From NCBI GenBank assembly GCA_012514975.1, contig JAAYZF010000477.1:1-36199 (forward strand): a DNA stretch of 36,199 nt, given 5' to 3'. This document shows, piece after piece, positions 15,296 to 22,715 of the stretch. Position numbers and translations under genes: made by a program. Under the pieces are notes generated by a model. The model did not search any database. It was not told the DNA's origin and saw only the letters and a program-made list of their open reading frames with translations. The stretch's first letter is position 1. Every line of letters begins with the position of its first letter. The stretch is from a bacterium. GTDB lineage: Bacteria; Auribacterota; UBA3054; JAAYZF01.

Positions 15296-16477
15296 ATCGA
15301 GTTCTTCGGCCTGCGCCGCAGCATGGTGGCCCTGCTCAGCATGGTCGTTCTCGTGGGGCTGGGCGAGCGGATGGCCGAGCGCTTTCTGCCGGTGTACCTG
15401 ATGGCCATCGGCGGCGGCATCCTGACGCCGGGGTTTCTCAACGCGCTGGACAACCTGCTGAGCGCGCTGTACTCCTTCCCGGGCGGCTACCTGAGCGACA
15501 AGCTCGGCCACAAGCGCGCCCTGCTCGTCTTCAACCTCGTCGCCATGGCGGGCTACCTGATCGTCATATTCATCCCGACGTGGCAGGCTGTGTTCGTCGG
15601 CTCGTTCTTTTTCATTTCGTGGACCGCCCTGTCGCTGCCCGCGACCATGAGCCTCGTGTCGGCCGTGCTCCCGAAGAACAAGCGCACCATGGGCGTGTCC
15701 ATGCACTCGCTCGTCCGGCGCGTGCCCATGGCGCTGGGGCCGATCATCGGCGGCCTGCTCATCGGCTGGCTGGGCCGCGAGACCGGCGTGCGCTGGGCCT
15801 TCGTCGGCGCGTTCATCCTCGGGCTGGTCGCACTGGTGATGCAACAGACGATGATCGACGAGGCCGGGACGGGGAAACCCGCGGCGGAAGGCAACCCGTT
15901 CCGCCTCCTCAGGTTCATGTCGCCCCAGTTGCGCGTCCTGCTCGCCGCCGACATCCTCATCCGCTTCTGCGAACAGATTCCGTACGCCTACGTGGTACTA
16001 TGGGCCATGGACCTCGTGAAGGTGAGCGCGTTCGACTTCGGCATTCTCACCACGGTCGAGATGGCGACCGCGATGCTCATCTACGTCCCGGTCGCCTATC
16101 TGGCCGACCGCGGGACGAAGAAGCCGTTCGTCGTCATGACGTTCATCAACTTCACGCTCTTCCCGCTGGTCCTCCTCGTCTCGCATTCGTTCTGGCTGCT
16201 CGTGCTCGCGTTCTTCGTCCGAGGAATGAAGGAATTCGGCGAGCCGACGCGCAAAGCGCTGATCATGGACCTCGCGCCGGAGGACCGGAAGGCGGGCATG
16301 TTCGGCCTCTACTACCTGCTGCGCGACGTGGTCGTCTCGATCGCCCCGTTCGCCGGCGCATACCTCTGGCGCTGGTCTCCCGAGGCGAACCTCATCACCG
16401 CATCGGCCTGCGGCGCGGCAGGGACGCTGTTCTTCGCCCTGTTCGGCCGGAACGCGAAGCCGGCCGAGGCCGCGTGA
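15266..16477 (+). CDS. MFS transporter
   Basis: 403-aa integral membrane protein with about 11-12 hydrophobic segments. The MFS loop 2-3 signature appears as GGYLSDKLGHKRAL near residue 74 and a second-half counterpart as VAYLADRGTKKPF. Conserved arginines follow in the first half (HSLVRRVPMALGP). It would move a small solute across the inner membrane by proton coupling; the substrate is unknown. The start is ambiguous because the first nine codons are three repeats of a 9-base unit, each with an ATG. The closest ribosome-like AGGA is about 15 bases before the first. It follows the HU terminator with no clear promoter in between and is not obviously linked to the secretin downstream. Confidence 0.9.
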   Translation: MAQMTRMTRIIEFFGLRRSMVALLSMVVLVGLGERMAERFLPVYLMAIGGGILTPGFLNALDNLLSALYSFPGGYLSDKLGHKRALLVFNLVAMAGYLIVIFIPTWQAVFVGSFFFISWTALSLPATMSLVSAVLPKNKRTMGVSMHSLVRRVPMALGPIIGGLLIGWLGRETGVRWAFVGAFILGLVALVMQQTMIDEAGTGKPAAEGNPFRLLRFMSPQLRVLLAADILIRFCEQIPYAYVVLWAMDLVKVSAFDFGILTTVEMATAMLIYVPVAYLADRGTKKPFVVMTFINFTLFPLVLLVSHSFWLLVLAFFVRGMKEFGEPTRKALIMDLAPEDRKAGMFGLYYLLRDVVVSIAPFAGAYLWRWSPEANLITASACGAAGTLFFALFGRNAKPAEAA

Positions 16478-16678
16478 CGGGTACCCGCGTTCGATTCCTG
16501 TGAAATTTTTGCCCCTGCCGCCCTGCGTTTCCGGGCAGATGATGTACATGCGACCGCCGCGGGCGCCGTGCCACGCCACTGGCACGGGCATTGCCTCCAT
16601 TGCGTTCAAGGAGCATTCGCCGTGCCGCCGCCCCGCGAGGCGTTGCCGGACTGAGCGCAGAGATGGCGTGAAGCGCTT
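16478..16678. other. Gene-free stretch between MFS and the secretin promoter
   Basis: About 200 bases with no convincing gene. It holds a 10-bp palindrome CGGGTACCCG at 16478-16487 just after the MFS stop, and an 8-bp hairpin CCGTGCCA/TGGCACGG (16566-16573, 16580-16587) without a T tract, so it is not a standard terminator. Confidence 0.5.
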
Positions 16679-16707
16679 TTGCATTTTATCGCGCGATTTG
16701 CTATAAT
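16679..16707 (+). promoter_or_regulatory. Promoter of the secretin gene
   Basis: TTGCAT (16679-16684), a 17-base spacer and TATAAT (16702-16707) with TGC immediately before the -10. The start would be near 16714, leaving a leader of about 155 bases. The same -35, spacer length and -10 precede the pseudopilin at 28449-28477. Confidence 0.85.
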
Positions 16708-16741
16708 CCGATGCGTACACTCCTGATGTTGATGAATTCGC

Positions 16742-16778
16742 GTTGCCGGCGCGCGAGGTCAAGCGCGTGCCAGGCAAC
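16742..16778 (+). promoter_or_regulatory. Long hairpin in the secretin leader
   Basis: GTTGCC (16742-16747) pairs with GGCAAC (16773-16778). After a bulged A, GGCGCGCG (16748-16755) pairs with CGCGTGCC (16764-16771) with one G-U. This gives 14 pairs and the loop AGGTCAAG. A second hairpin, GCGCTGC/GCAGCGC, follows at 16810-16833. No known riboswitch class is recognised. Confidence 0.6.
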
Positions 16779-16867
16779 TCAGCCAGAGACAACGCACATG
16801 CGCGGCCATGCGCTGCGCAGCGTTATGCAGCGCCTGCCGGCGTAACCATGGGAGCACTGCACCAGTT

Positions 16868-19645
16868 ATGAATTCTTACGCACGGATCACGCACTGGACG
16901 GCACGCGTGTACGCGCCCCTGTTCATCGTGGTGCAGACGTTCATTGCCAGCCCCGCCGCGTTCGCTGCGACCAACGCGGCGGCCTTGCCGCTCGCAGACG
17001 CTTCCGCGCAGCCCGCCGCGCCGCCGGCCACTGGCACGCCTTCGGCCGCCGGCCCCGGTTCCGCCGCCATCCAGCCGTTGCAGCCAGTGGCACAGCTCGT
17101 GGGCACAAACACCGTGCTCATCACCGACGGCGGCGCATCCACCACGCTCTACGCCACCGCCATCGGCGCTGACGCTTCTTCGACCAACCCGCCGCTGATG
17201 TACCTCCAGTTCGAGGGTGTCGACATCCGCACCATCCTCCTCTATCTCAGCGACATCACGGGCGACCGCATCCTGCCCGACAGGCAGTTGCGCGGCGATG
17301 TCACCCTCATCAACCCGCGGCCCGTCACGCCGGACGAGGCAAAGCAGATCATCTTCTCCATTCTCGAGATGGAAGGCTTCACCATCGTCCGCCATCCCGA
17401 TCTGATCAAGATCGTCCGCTCGGGCGATGCGAAGACGCGCCCCATTCCCACGCTGCAGCCGCCAAGGGATGTATCGAGGATGGATACCGAGGACCTTATC
17501 CGCGCCCAGGTGATCTATCCCCAGCACATCCTCGCGAAGGACGTCGAGAAGTTTCTCAGGCCGCTGCTCACCAAGGGCGCCGGCGAGATCATCATCAACG
17601 AGCCCACCGGCGCGGTCATCATCATCGACACGGGCGCGAACATCAAGCGCCTGATGGAAATCCTCGAGATCATCGACCAGGTCATCGAGGGAGGCGAGAT
17701 CGACATCCGCATCGTTCCGCTCACCTATGCCGACGAGACGGAGATGCAGTCGCTGCTGCAAAGCATCTTCACCGCGCCGATCTTCCAGGAGCCGAGCGTG
17801 CAGAAAGTGACGGTCGGCTCCGCGCCCGGCGCCGCGCCTGCCGCGCCTGCGCCCGCCCGCAGCGCCGCGCCTGCGTCAGGCCAGTCGTCCGCGGAGCTCG
17901 ACATCGGCAAGATCGCCATGAAGGCCTCGTTCCTCGCTGAAACGCGGACGCACTCGCTGATCGTCATCGCCGCCCGGCGCAACTTCTCGCTCATTCTCCG
18001 CCTGATCAGCGATCTCGACATGCCGACGACGGAAAAAGAGGACATGGTCCACATCTATCCGCTGCAGCACTCGAAGGCGGAGGAGATCACCCAGACCCTC
18101 AACGACATCTTCTCCGGCCAGGGCGCCACCACGACGAGCGGGGGCACGACCTCATCCATCCGCAGCCGCTACGAGCAGAGCAGGCAGGCGACGCAATACG
18201 GCTCGTCGCGCTCGTATCTCGGCCGGTCCCAGGCGCCCACGCCGACCACGCAGCGCGGCGGGACGTCATCGCGCGTCCGCGGCGCCGTTCAGGCCGCCGC
18301 CGGCGGCGGCTTGGGCAACCTTGCCGGCAAGGTCTCCGTCCTCTATGACGAGCCGTCAAACTCGCTCATCATCATCACGGCGCGCCGCTACTACGAGAGC
18401 GTCAGGAAACTGGTCGAGCAGCTTGACCGCCGCACGCCCCAGGTGTGGATCGAGGCGCTCATCGTGGACGTCATCCGCGACAAGAACTTCAATCTTGGCG
18501 TGGGCTGGAAGAAGATCATCGACAACGACCAGATATTCGGCGGCAACAGCTCCGGCCGCAGCCTCGTCCAGGCGCTCGACACCACGCTCGGCCCCGCGTT
18601 CAATGAATCAACCGGGATGATCCCGCCCGCCAACACGCGCGGCATCTCGTATGCGTACGGCAAGTTCGACAAATACGGGCGGTTCGACCCGTATTTCACG
18701 CTCCAGACGGCCGAGGGCGTCAGCGACATCAACGTGCTCTCCACGCCCAGCGTCCTGGCGTCCAACAACAAGGAAGCCACGATCTCCGTCGGCCGCCAGA
18801 TCCCGATCTCGCGCTACAGCACCGGGCCGGACAGCACGGTGAACAACTACTCGTGGGAGTACACGGACGTCAACATCGAGCTCGATGTCACCCCGCGCAT
18901 CAACCGTCACCGCGAAGTCGCCCTCGAAGTCAAGGTCACCGTCCGCGAGGAAGGCGGCAAGCCCGACGGCTCGACCGACCCGACGGTGCCGCCGATCATC
19001 CTTGACCGCAATGCGCTCACCGAGGTGGTCGTGCAGGACCGCCAGACGCTCGTCATCGGCGGCCTGATCAAGGACGACCTGAACTACTCGGTGGACAAGA
19101 TTCCGCTCCTCGGCGACATTCCCGTCCTCAAGCACGCGTTCCGCACGTTCACCCAGACGCGGACCAAGCAGGAGCTGCTCGTGTTCATCACGCCCTATGT
19201 CGTCACCCTGGAAGTCGAGGGTGACAATCTCACGTCCGACATGCGCGACAAGTACCGCGGCGCCGACAGCTACGTTCTCAGCAGCGAGCGCGACGCACTG
19301 TACGATGACGTGAACCGCGAACGGCGCAAGATCACCATCTACGACGACTGGCGCGAGTTCGAGAAGCACGTCGAGGATGCCGAGACCTACTTCCGCCCGC
19401 CCAAGGGCTCCTACGGCACTCCCCCTTCACAGATGAAGCGTACGTATTACGCGCCGCCGGAAACGCGGCCGCATGTCACGCCCTACGAAGGCGAGCTCGA
19501 GCTCGACTTCAACGAGGACGTCATGCCCTCGCAGCCGGCGCCTCAGAAGAGCGCTCCGACGAACACGACGCAAAGCGCGGGCGCGGTGATGCCTTCCGTG
19601 CTTGCGCGCGAGCAGTACCTGATGCAGAACAGCGAAGACTTGTGA
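16868..19645 (+). CDS. Secretin, GspD/PilQ superfamily outer-membrane channel
   Basis: 925 aa. Start 16868 gives a signal peptide (about 34 residues, ending ...SPAAFAA); the frame is open further upstream but without a sensible start. Domains in order: an Ala/Pro-rich linker, an N0-like region (LMYLQFEGVDIRTILLYLSDITGDRIL...), N1 (VIYPQHILAKDVEKFLRPLL...), N2 (IVPLTYADETEMQSLLQSIF... split by an Ala/Pro insert), N3 (IYPLQHSKAEEITQTLNDIF... split by a Ser/Thr/Arg-rich insert), then the secretin core (VSDINVLSTPSVLASNNKEATISVG... VVQDRQTLVIGGLIKDD... VDKIPLLGDIPVLKHAFR...KQELLVFITPYVV). A charged C-terminal tail of roughly 140 residues follows, possibly pilotin-binding. It forms the exit pore of a type II secretion or type IV pilus system. 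The inner-membrane and ATPase parts are not in the window. Confidence 0.93.
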   Translation: MNSYARITHWTARVYAPLFIVVQTFIASPAAFAATNAAALPLADASAQPAAPPATGTPSAAGPGSAAIQPLQPVAQLVGTNTVLITDGGASTTLYATAIGADASSTNPPLMYLQFEGVDIRTILLYLSDITGDRILPDRQLRGDVTLINPRPVTPDEAKQIIFSILEMEGFTIVRHPDLIKIVRSGDAKTRPIPTLQPPRDVSRMDTEDLIRAQVIYPQHILAKDVEKFLRPLLTKGAGEIIINEPTGAVIIIDTGANIKRLMEILEIIDQVIEGGEIDIRIVPLTYADETEMQSLLQSIFTAPIFQEPSVQKVTVGSAPGAAPAAPAPARSAAPASGQSSAELDIGKIAMKASFLAETRTHSLIVIAARRNFSLILRLISDLDMPTTEKEDMVHIYPLQHSKAEEITQTLNDIFSGQGATTTSGGTTSSIRSRYEQSRQATQYGSSRSYLGRSQAPTPTTQRGGTSSRVRGAVQAAAGGGLGNLAGKVSVLYDEPSNSLIIITARRYYESVRKLVEQLDRRTPQVWIEALIVDVIRDKNFNLGVGWKKIIDNDQIFGGNSSGRSLVQALDTTLGPAFNESTGMIPPANTRGISYAYGKFDKYGRFDPYFTLQTAEGVSDINVLSTPSVLASNNKEATISVGRQIPISRYSTGPDSTVNNYSWEYTDVNIELDVTPRINRHREVALEVKVTVREEGGKPDGSTDPTVPPIILDRNALTEVVVQDRQTLVIGGLIKDDLNYSVDKIPLLGDIPVLKHAFRTFTQTRTKQELLVFITPYVVTLEVEGDNLTSDMRDKYRGADSYVLSSERDALYDDVNRERRKITIYDDWREFEKHVEDAETYFRPPKGSYGTPPSQMKRTYYAPPETRPHVTPYEGELELDFNEDVMPSQPAPQKSAPTNTTQSAGAVMPSVLAREQYLMQNSEDL

Positions 19646-19700
19646 CCTCCGGCCGCGCGGCGCGCGCACCCCGTGTGCCGGCGTTCACGCAGGACGCACC

Positions 19701-20660
19701 GTGAAGATCGACCTCGAGAAAGAACTGATGGCAGGCGGCTTCCCGCCGCGGCGCTCGTTCTGGCTGCCGGCAATCGCCGGCCTGTGCTTCGTGAACCTCC
19801 TGCTCGCCGCCGTCGCGCTGCACGTCAGCGTCCGCACGGCGCACCGGCAGCCGCCGGAGCTGCCGTTCGTTGCTGACACGAACGTGATCCTCACCGTGCC
19901 GATGACCCAGCGGATTTCGTCGCTCGAACGTTCCGTGCGCGACCTGCGCGCCTCGATGAAACAGTCGCAGAAGGAAATCCGCGTCGCCACCGCCGAACAG
20001 GCCGTCGAGAAGAAACGCGAACGCATGGGCGACCGCGCCATCAGGAAGTCTGCCGACATCGTCACGGCGCCCGCGCCCGCGCCCGTTGCCCGCCGTTCGC
20101 CCGCGGAGGTCGTCGCGCTCTCCCAGGAACAGAAACTCGCGCTCGACCAGATGGTCGACGAAGACGACTCCGGCGCCCAGGTCCGCTCGTTCCTCGCCAG
20201 CCTGACCAACGCCGCCGTGCAGAACGCCTGCATCGAATACCTTATGGCCAAGGGCGACCAATGGCTCACCGCCGCGACCCAGCTCCCCGCGGATGCCACG
20301 GACGATGCGGAAGTGTATCTCGACAACGCCGAATACTTCTACGATGTCGTCAGCGGCGTCGTCAACGATACCGCCGTCATCGCCTACATCGCCACCAAGC
20401 GCAACGCCATACAGCTCGCACGCCAGCAGCGCGCCATGGTCGCCGCGCAGCAGGAGCAGGCTGCCCTGCAGGAGGAGACCAAGGCCGAGCTCGAAGAAAG
20501 GTTCACCCCGCGCGAAACCGCGCAGGAAGCGTTCGAACGCATGCGGCGCGACCGCCGCCGCACCATCTTCGATTACCCGTCATCCGGCACCGTCAGGCCC
20601 TACCAGACGGATTGGGACCCCGATCCGCGCGTCCGCGAAGAGCGGGGCCTGGAACACTAA
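19701..20660 (+). CDS. Unknown bitopic membrane protein next to the secretin
   Basis: 319 aa, not recognised. GTG start with AGGA six bases upstream, 55 bases after the secretin, so very likely the same operon. A short positively charged N-terminus is followed by one membrane segment (about residues 20-42, FWLPAIAGLCFVNLLLAAVALHV). The rest is probably periplasmic: a coiled-coil-prone stretch at about 65-115 (ISSLERSVRDLRASMKQSQ...), an Ala/Pro hinge, a helical region with repeated Tyr/Asp (DDAEVYLDNAEYFYDVV), then a second Gln/Glu/Arg-rich coiled coil (about 240-285). The layout resembles bitopic tethers such as GspC or PilN/PilO in topology only; no sequence match to them is seen. Confidence 0.8.
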   Translation: MKIDLEKELMAGGFPPRRSFWLPAIAGLCFVNLLLAAVALHVSVRTAHRQPPELPFVADTNVILTVPMTQRISSLERSVRDLRASMKQSQKEIRVATAEQAVEKKRERMGDRAIRKSADIVTAPAPAPVARRSPAEVVALSQEQKLALDQMVDEDDSGAQVRSFLASLTNAAVQNACIEYLMAKGDQWLTAATQLPADATDDAEVYLDNAEYFYDVVSGVVNDTAVIAYIATKRNAIQLARQQRAMVAAQQEQAALQEETKAELEERFTPRETAQEAFERMRRDRRRTIFDYPSSGTVRPYQTDWDPDPRVREERGLEH

Positions 20661-20733
20661 CCGCCCGGCGGGACAGCGCCGCGATGCGCTGACCAGCGTT
20701 CATCCACGACCCCGGCTTTGCACCCGACACCGT

Positions 20734-22212
20734 ATGCCCACACGACCGCGCCGCACACAACGCTCCTCCGCCGGCATTGACGCCGCCGGACGGTACGACC
20801 ACATCCTTGCCGAGCGCTATGCCAGCGCGCGCATGGCCGCGCTCTTTTCGCCTGTCGAGCGGTTCCGCCTCTGGCGCAGGCTCTGGGTCGCCCTCGCGGA
20901 AGCCGAGCGCGCGCTCGGCCTGCCGATCTCCCAGGCTCAGATCGCCGAGCTCAAACGCTTCGTGGATGACATCAATCTCGATGACGCGCGCCGCATCGAG
21001 CGCGAAGTGCGCCACGACGTCATGGCCCACGTCAAAGCCTACGGTCTCCAGGCCCGGCGCGCAGCCGGCATCATCCACCTCGGCGCCACAAGCTGCTACG
21101 TCACCGACAATGCCGACCTGCTCATCTACCGCAGCGCCCTCGAGTTGATCAGCGACCGGCTCATCGAGGCTGTCAGGCCTCTCGCCGCGTTTGCCTTCCG
21201 CGAGCGCCGCCGCCCGGCATTGGGCTACACCCATCTCCAGCCCGCCCAGCTCACCACCGTCGGCAAACGCGCCTGCCTCTGGGTGCAGGACCTGTTGCGC
21301 GATTTCGAGCAGCTTCATTTCTGCATCAGGCGCCTGAAGTTCCTCGGCGTCAAAGGCGCCACAGGCACCCAGGCCAGCTTCCTCGCCCTGTTCAACGGAG
21401 ACCACCGCAAGGTCGTCAGCCTCGAACAGCGTGTCGCCCGCGCGTTCGGTTTTGACGACTGCTTCCCCATCGCCGGCCAGACCTACACGCGGAAGGTCGA
21501 TGCCGACATCCTCTCGTGCCTCGACGCGATCGCTGTGAGCGCGCACAAGATGACCAACGACATCCGCTACCTCCAGAGCGTTGGCGAGCTCGAAGAGCCC
21601 TTCTCGGAGAAGCAGATCGGCTCGTCCGCCATGGCCTACAAACGCAATCCCATGCGCTCCGAGCGCGCCGCCTCGCTCGCCCGGTTCATCATCTCCGTCA
21701 GCACATCGCCCCAGATGACCGCCGCGAGCCAGTTCCTCGAACGCACGCTCGACGACTCGGCCAACCGCCGCCTCGTCATGCCCGAGGCGTTCCTGGCGGC
21801 GGACGCCATTCTGATCCTGCTGCGCAACATCGCCGCCGGCCTCGTCGTCTATCCCAGCGTCATCGAGCGCCGTGTCAGCGACGCGCTGCCTGTGATGGCG
21901 ACCGAGAACCTGCTCATGCGCGCCGTTGCCTGCGGCGGGGACCGCCAGCAGGTGCACGAACGCATCCGCGTCCATGCCATGGCGGCCATGGCGGGTGTCC
22001 GCGAGGGCCGTGCCAACGACCTGCTCGAACGCATCGCGGGCGACAGGGCCATCGGCCTCTCACGCGCCATGATCGCCAGGGAACTCGCGCCGCGGAAGTT
22101 CGTCGGCCGCGCGCCCGAGCAGGTCGCGGAATTCATCGCGCAGGACGTGCGCCCTCTGCTCCGCCGGTACAAACCATTCTTTCCGGCCGATGATGCGGCC
22201 GTCAAATACTGA
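20734..22212 (+). CDS. purB: Adenylosuccinate lyase, animal-like type
   Basis: 492 aa. Cleaves adenylosuccinate to AMP and SAICAR to AICAR in purine synthesis, releasing fumarate. Marks: LAERYASARMAALFS, RLWRRLWVALAEAERALGLPI, RHDVMAHV, IIHLGATSCYVTDNADLLIYR, GYTHLQPAQLTTVGKRACLW (catalytic His), VKGATGTQASFLALF, GQTYTRKVD, the mobile-loop signature IGSSAMAYKRNPMRSER (Ala where most have Pro) and QFLERTLDDSANRR. These blocks align almost residue by residue with vertebrate ADSL as I know it, more closely than with the E. coli PurB type. Start 20734 is chosen from the expected N-terminus; the same frame is open upstream inside the previous gene but that part is a shadow. No ribosome site is evident. 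The 3' end overlaps the phosphatase gene by 23 bases. Confidence 0.95.
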   Translation: MPTRPRRTQRSSAGIDAAGRYDHILAERYASARMAALFSPVERFRLWRRLWVALAEAERALGLPISQAQIAELKRFVDDINLDDARRIEREVRHDVMAHVKAYGLQARRAAGIIHLGATSCYVTDNADLLIYRSALELISDRLIEAVRPLAAFAFRERRRPALGYTHLQPAQLTTVGKRACLWVQDLLRDFEQLHFCIRRLKFLGVKGATGTQASFLALFNGDHRKVVSLEQRVARAFGFDDCFPIAGQTYTRKVDADILSCLDAIAVSAHKMTNDIRYLQSVGELEEPFSEKQIGSSAMAYKRNPMRSERAASLARFIISVSTSPQMTAASQFLERTLDDSANRRLVMPEAFLAADAILILLRNIAAGLVVYPSVIERRVSDALPVMATENLLMRAVACGGDRQQVHERIRVHAMAAMAGVREGRANDLLERIAGDRAIGLSRAMIARELAPRKFVGRAPEQVAEFIAQDVRPLLRRYKPFFPADDAAVKY

Positions 22213-22660
22213 CGTGGACCTCTACTGGATCAACGGCGTTGCAGGCAGCGAACATCCTCGCTCCCCCGGCGACATCGAGTGGCTCAAGCGCCAGGGCATC
22301 AACGCCATCGTCACACTCAGCGAATATCCCCTGCCCGCCGAATGGACCGCCGGCATGCGTGTGCTGCATTCGCCCGTGCCCGACTTCCACGCGCCAGCAC
22401 TCGCCCAGCTCCACGAAATCGTCCGCTTCCTGGACGAATGCAGAAGCGCGCACTGCACCCCGCTCGTCCATTGCGCCATGGGCCGCGGCAGGACAGGCAC
22501 GGTGCTCGCCGCGTGGCTCATCGCCCACGGCGCACCCGTGCAGCAGGCGCTGCAGGACGTGCGCGCGCAACGCCCCGGCGCCGTCGAAACCGACGAGCAG
22601 GAGAACATGCTCTACGAATTCGCGATTGACTGCCGCACGGGAGAAGCCCCGCCGGCATGA
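22190..22660 (+). CDS. Dual-specificity/tyrosine protein phosphatase
   Basis: 156 aa with the Cys-phosphatase signature HCAMGRGRTG: nucleophile C95 and phosphate-binding R101 (CX5R). Candidate general acid is D65 in SPVPDFHAPA. No signal peptide, so cytosolic. It is in the small DSP/PTP family that also contains archaeal-type and atypical enzymes acting on proteins, RNA 5' ends or lipids; the substrate cannot be chosen from sequence. The start overlaps the end of the adenylosuccinate lyase gene by 23 bases (two ATGs at 22190 and 22193), so translation is likely coupled. No matching kinase is in the window. Confidence 0.88.
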   Translation: MMRPSNTDVDLYWINGVAGSEHPRSPGDIEWLKRQGINAIVTLSEYPLPAEWTAGMRVLHSPVPDFHAPALAQLHEIVRFLDECRSAHCTPLVHCAMGRGRTGTVLAAWLIAHGAPVQQALQDVRAQRPGAVETDEQENMLYEFAIDCRTGEAPPA

Positions 22661-22715
22661 CTGTCCACGCGCGCGCATGCTGCCGGGATCTGCACGTGTG
22701 TTCGCACGCGCTACA

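Noticed and set aside
16478-16510. Terminator after the MFS gene
   Set aside because: The CGGGTACCCG palindrome is short and the T run (ATTTTT) is about 20 bases away, so it does not form a standard terminator.
16566-16600. Possible cobalamin riboswitch because of a GCCACTGG stretch
   Set aside because: None of the other conserved parts or the pairing pattern is present, and neighbours have no B12 link.
20293-20733. Upstream extension of adenylosuccinate lyase by 147 residues
   Set aside because: Ser/Pro/Arg-rich text from the wrong frame of the 319-aa gene; the family N-terminus begins after 20734.
20593-21975. 460-residue minus-strand open frame opposite purB
   Set aside because: Shadow of the adenylosuccinate lyase gene; no motif.
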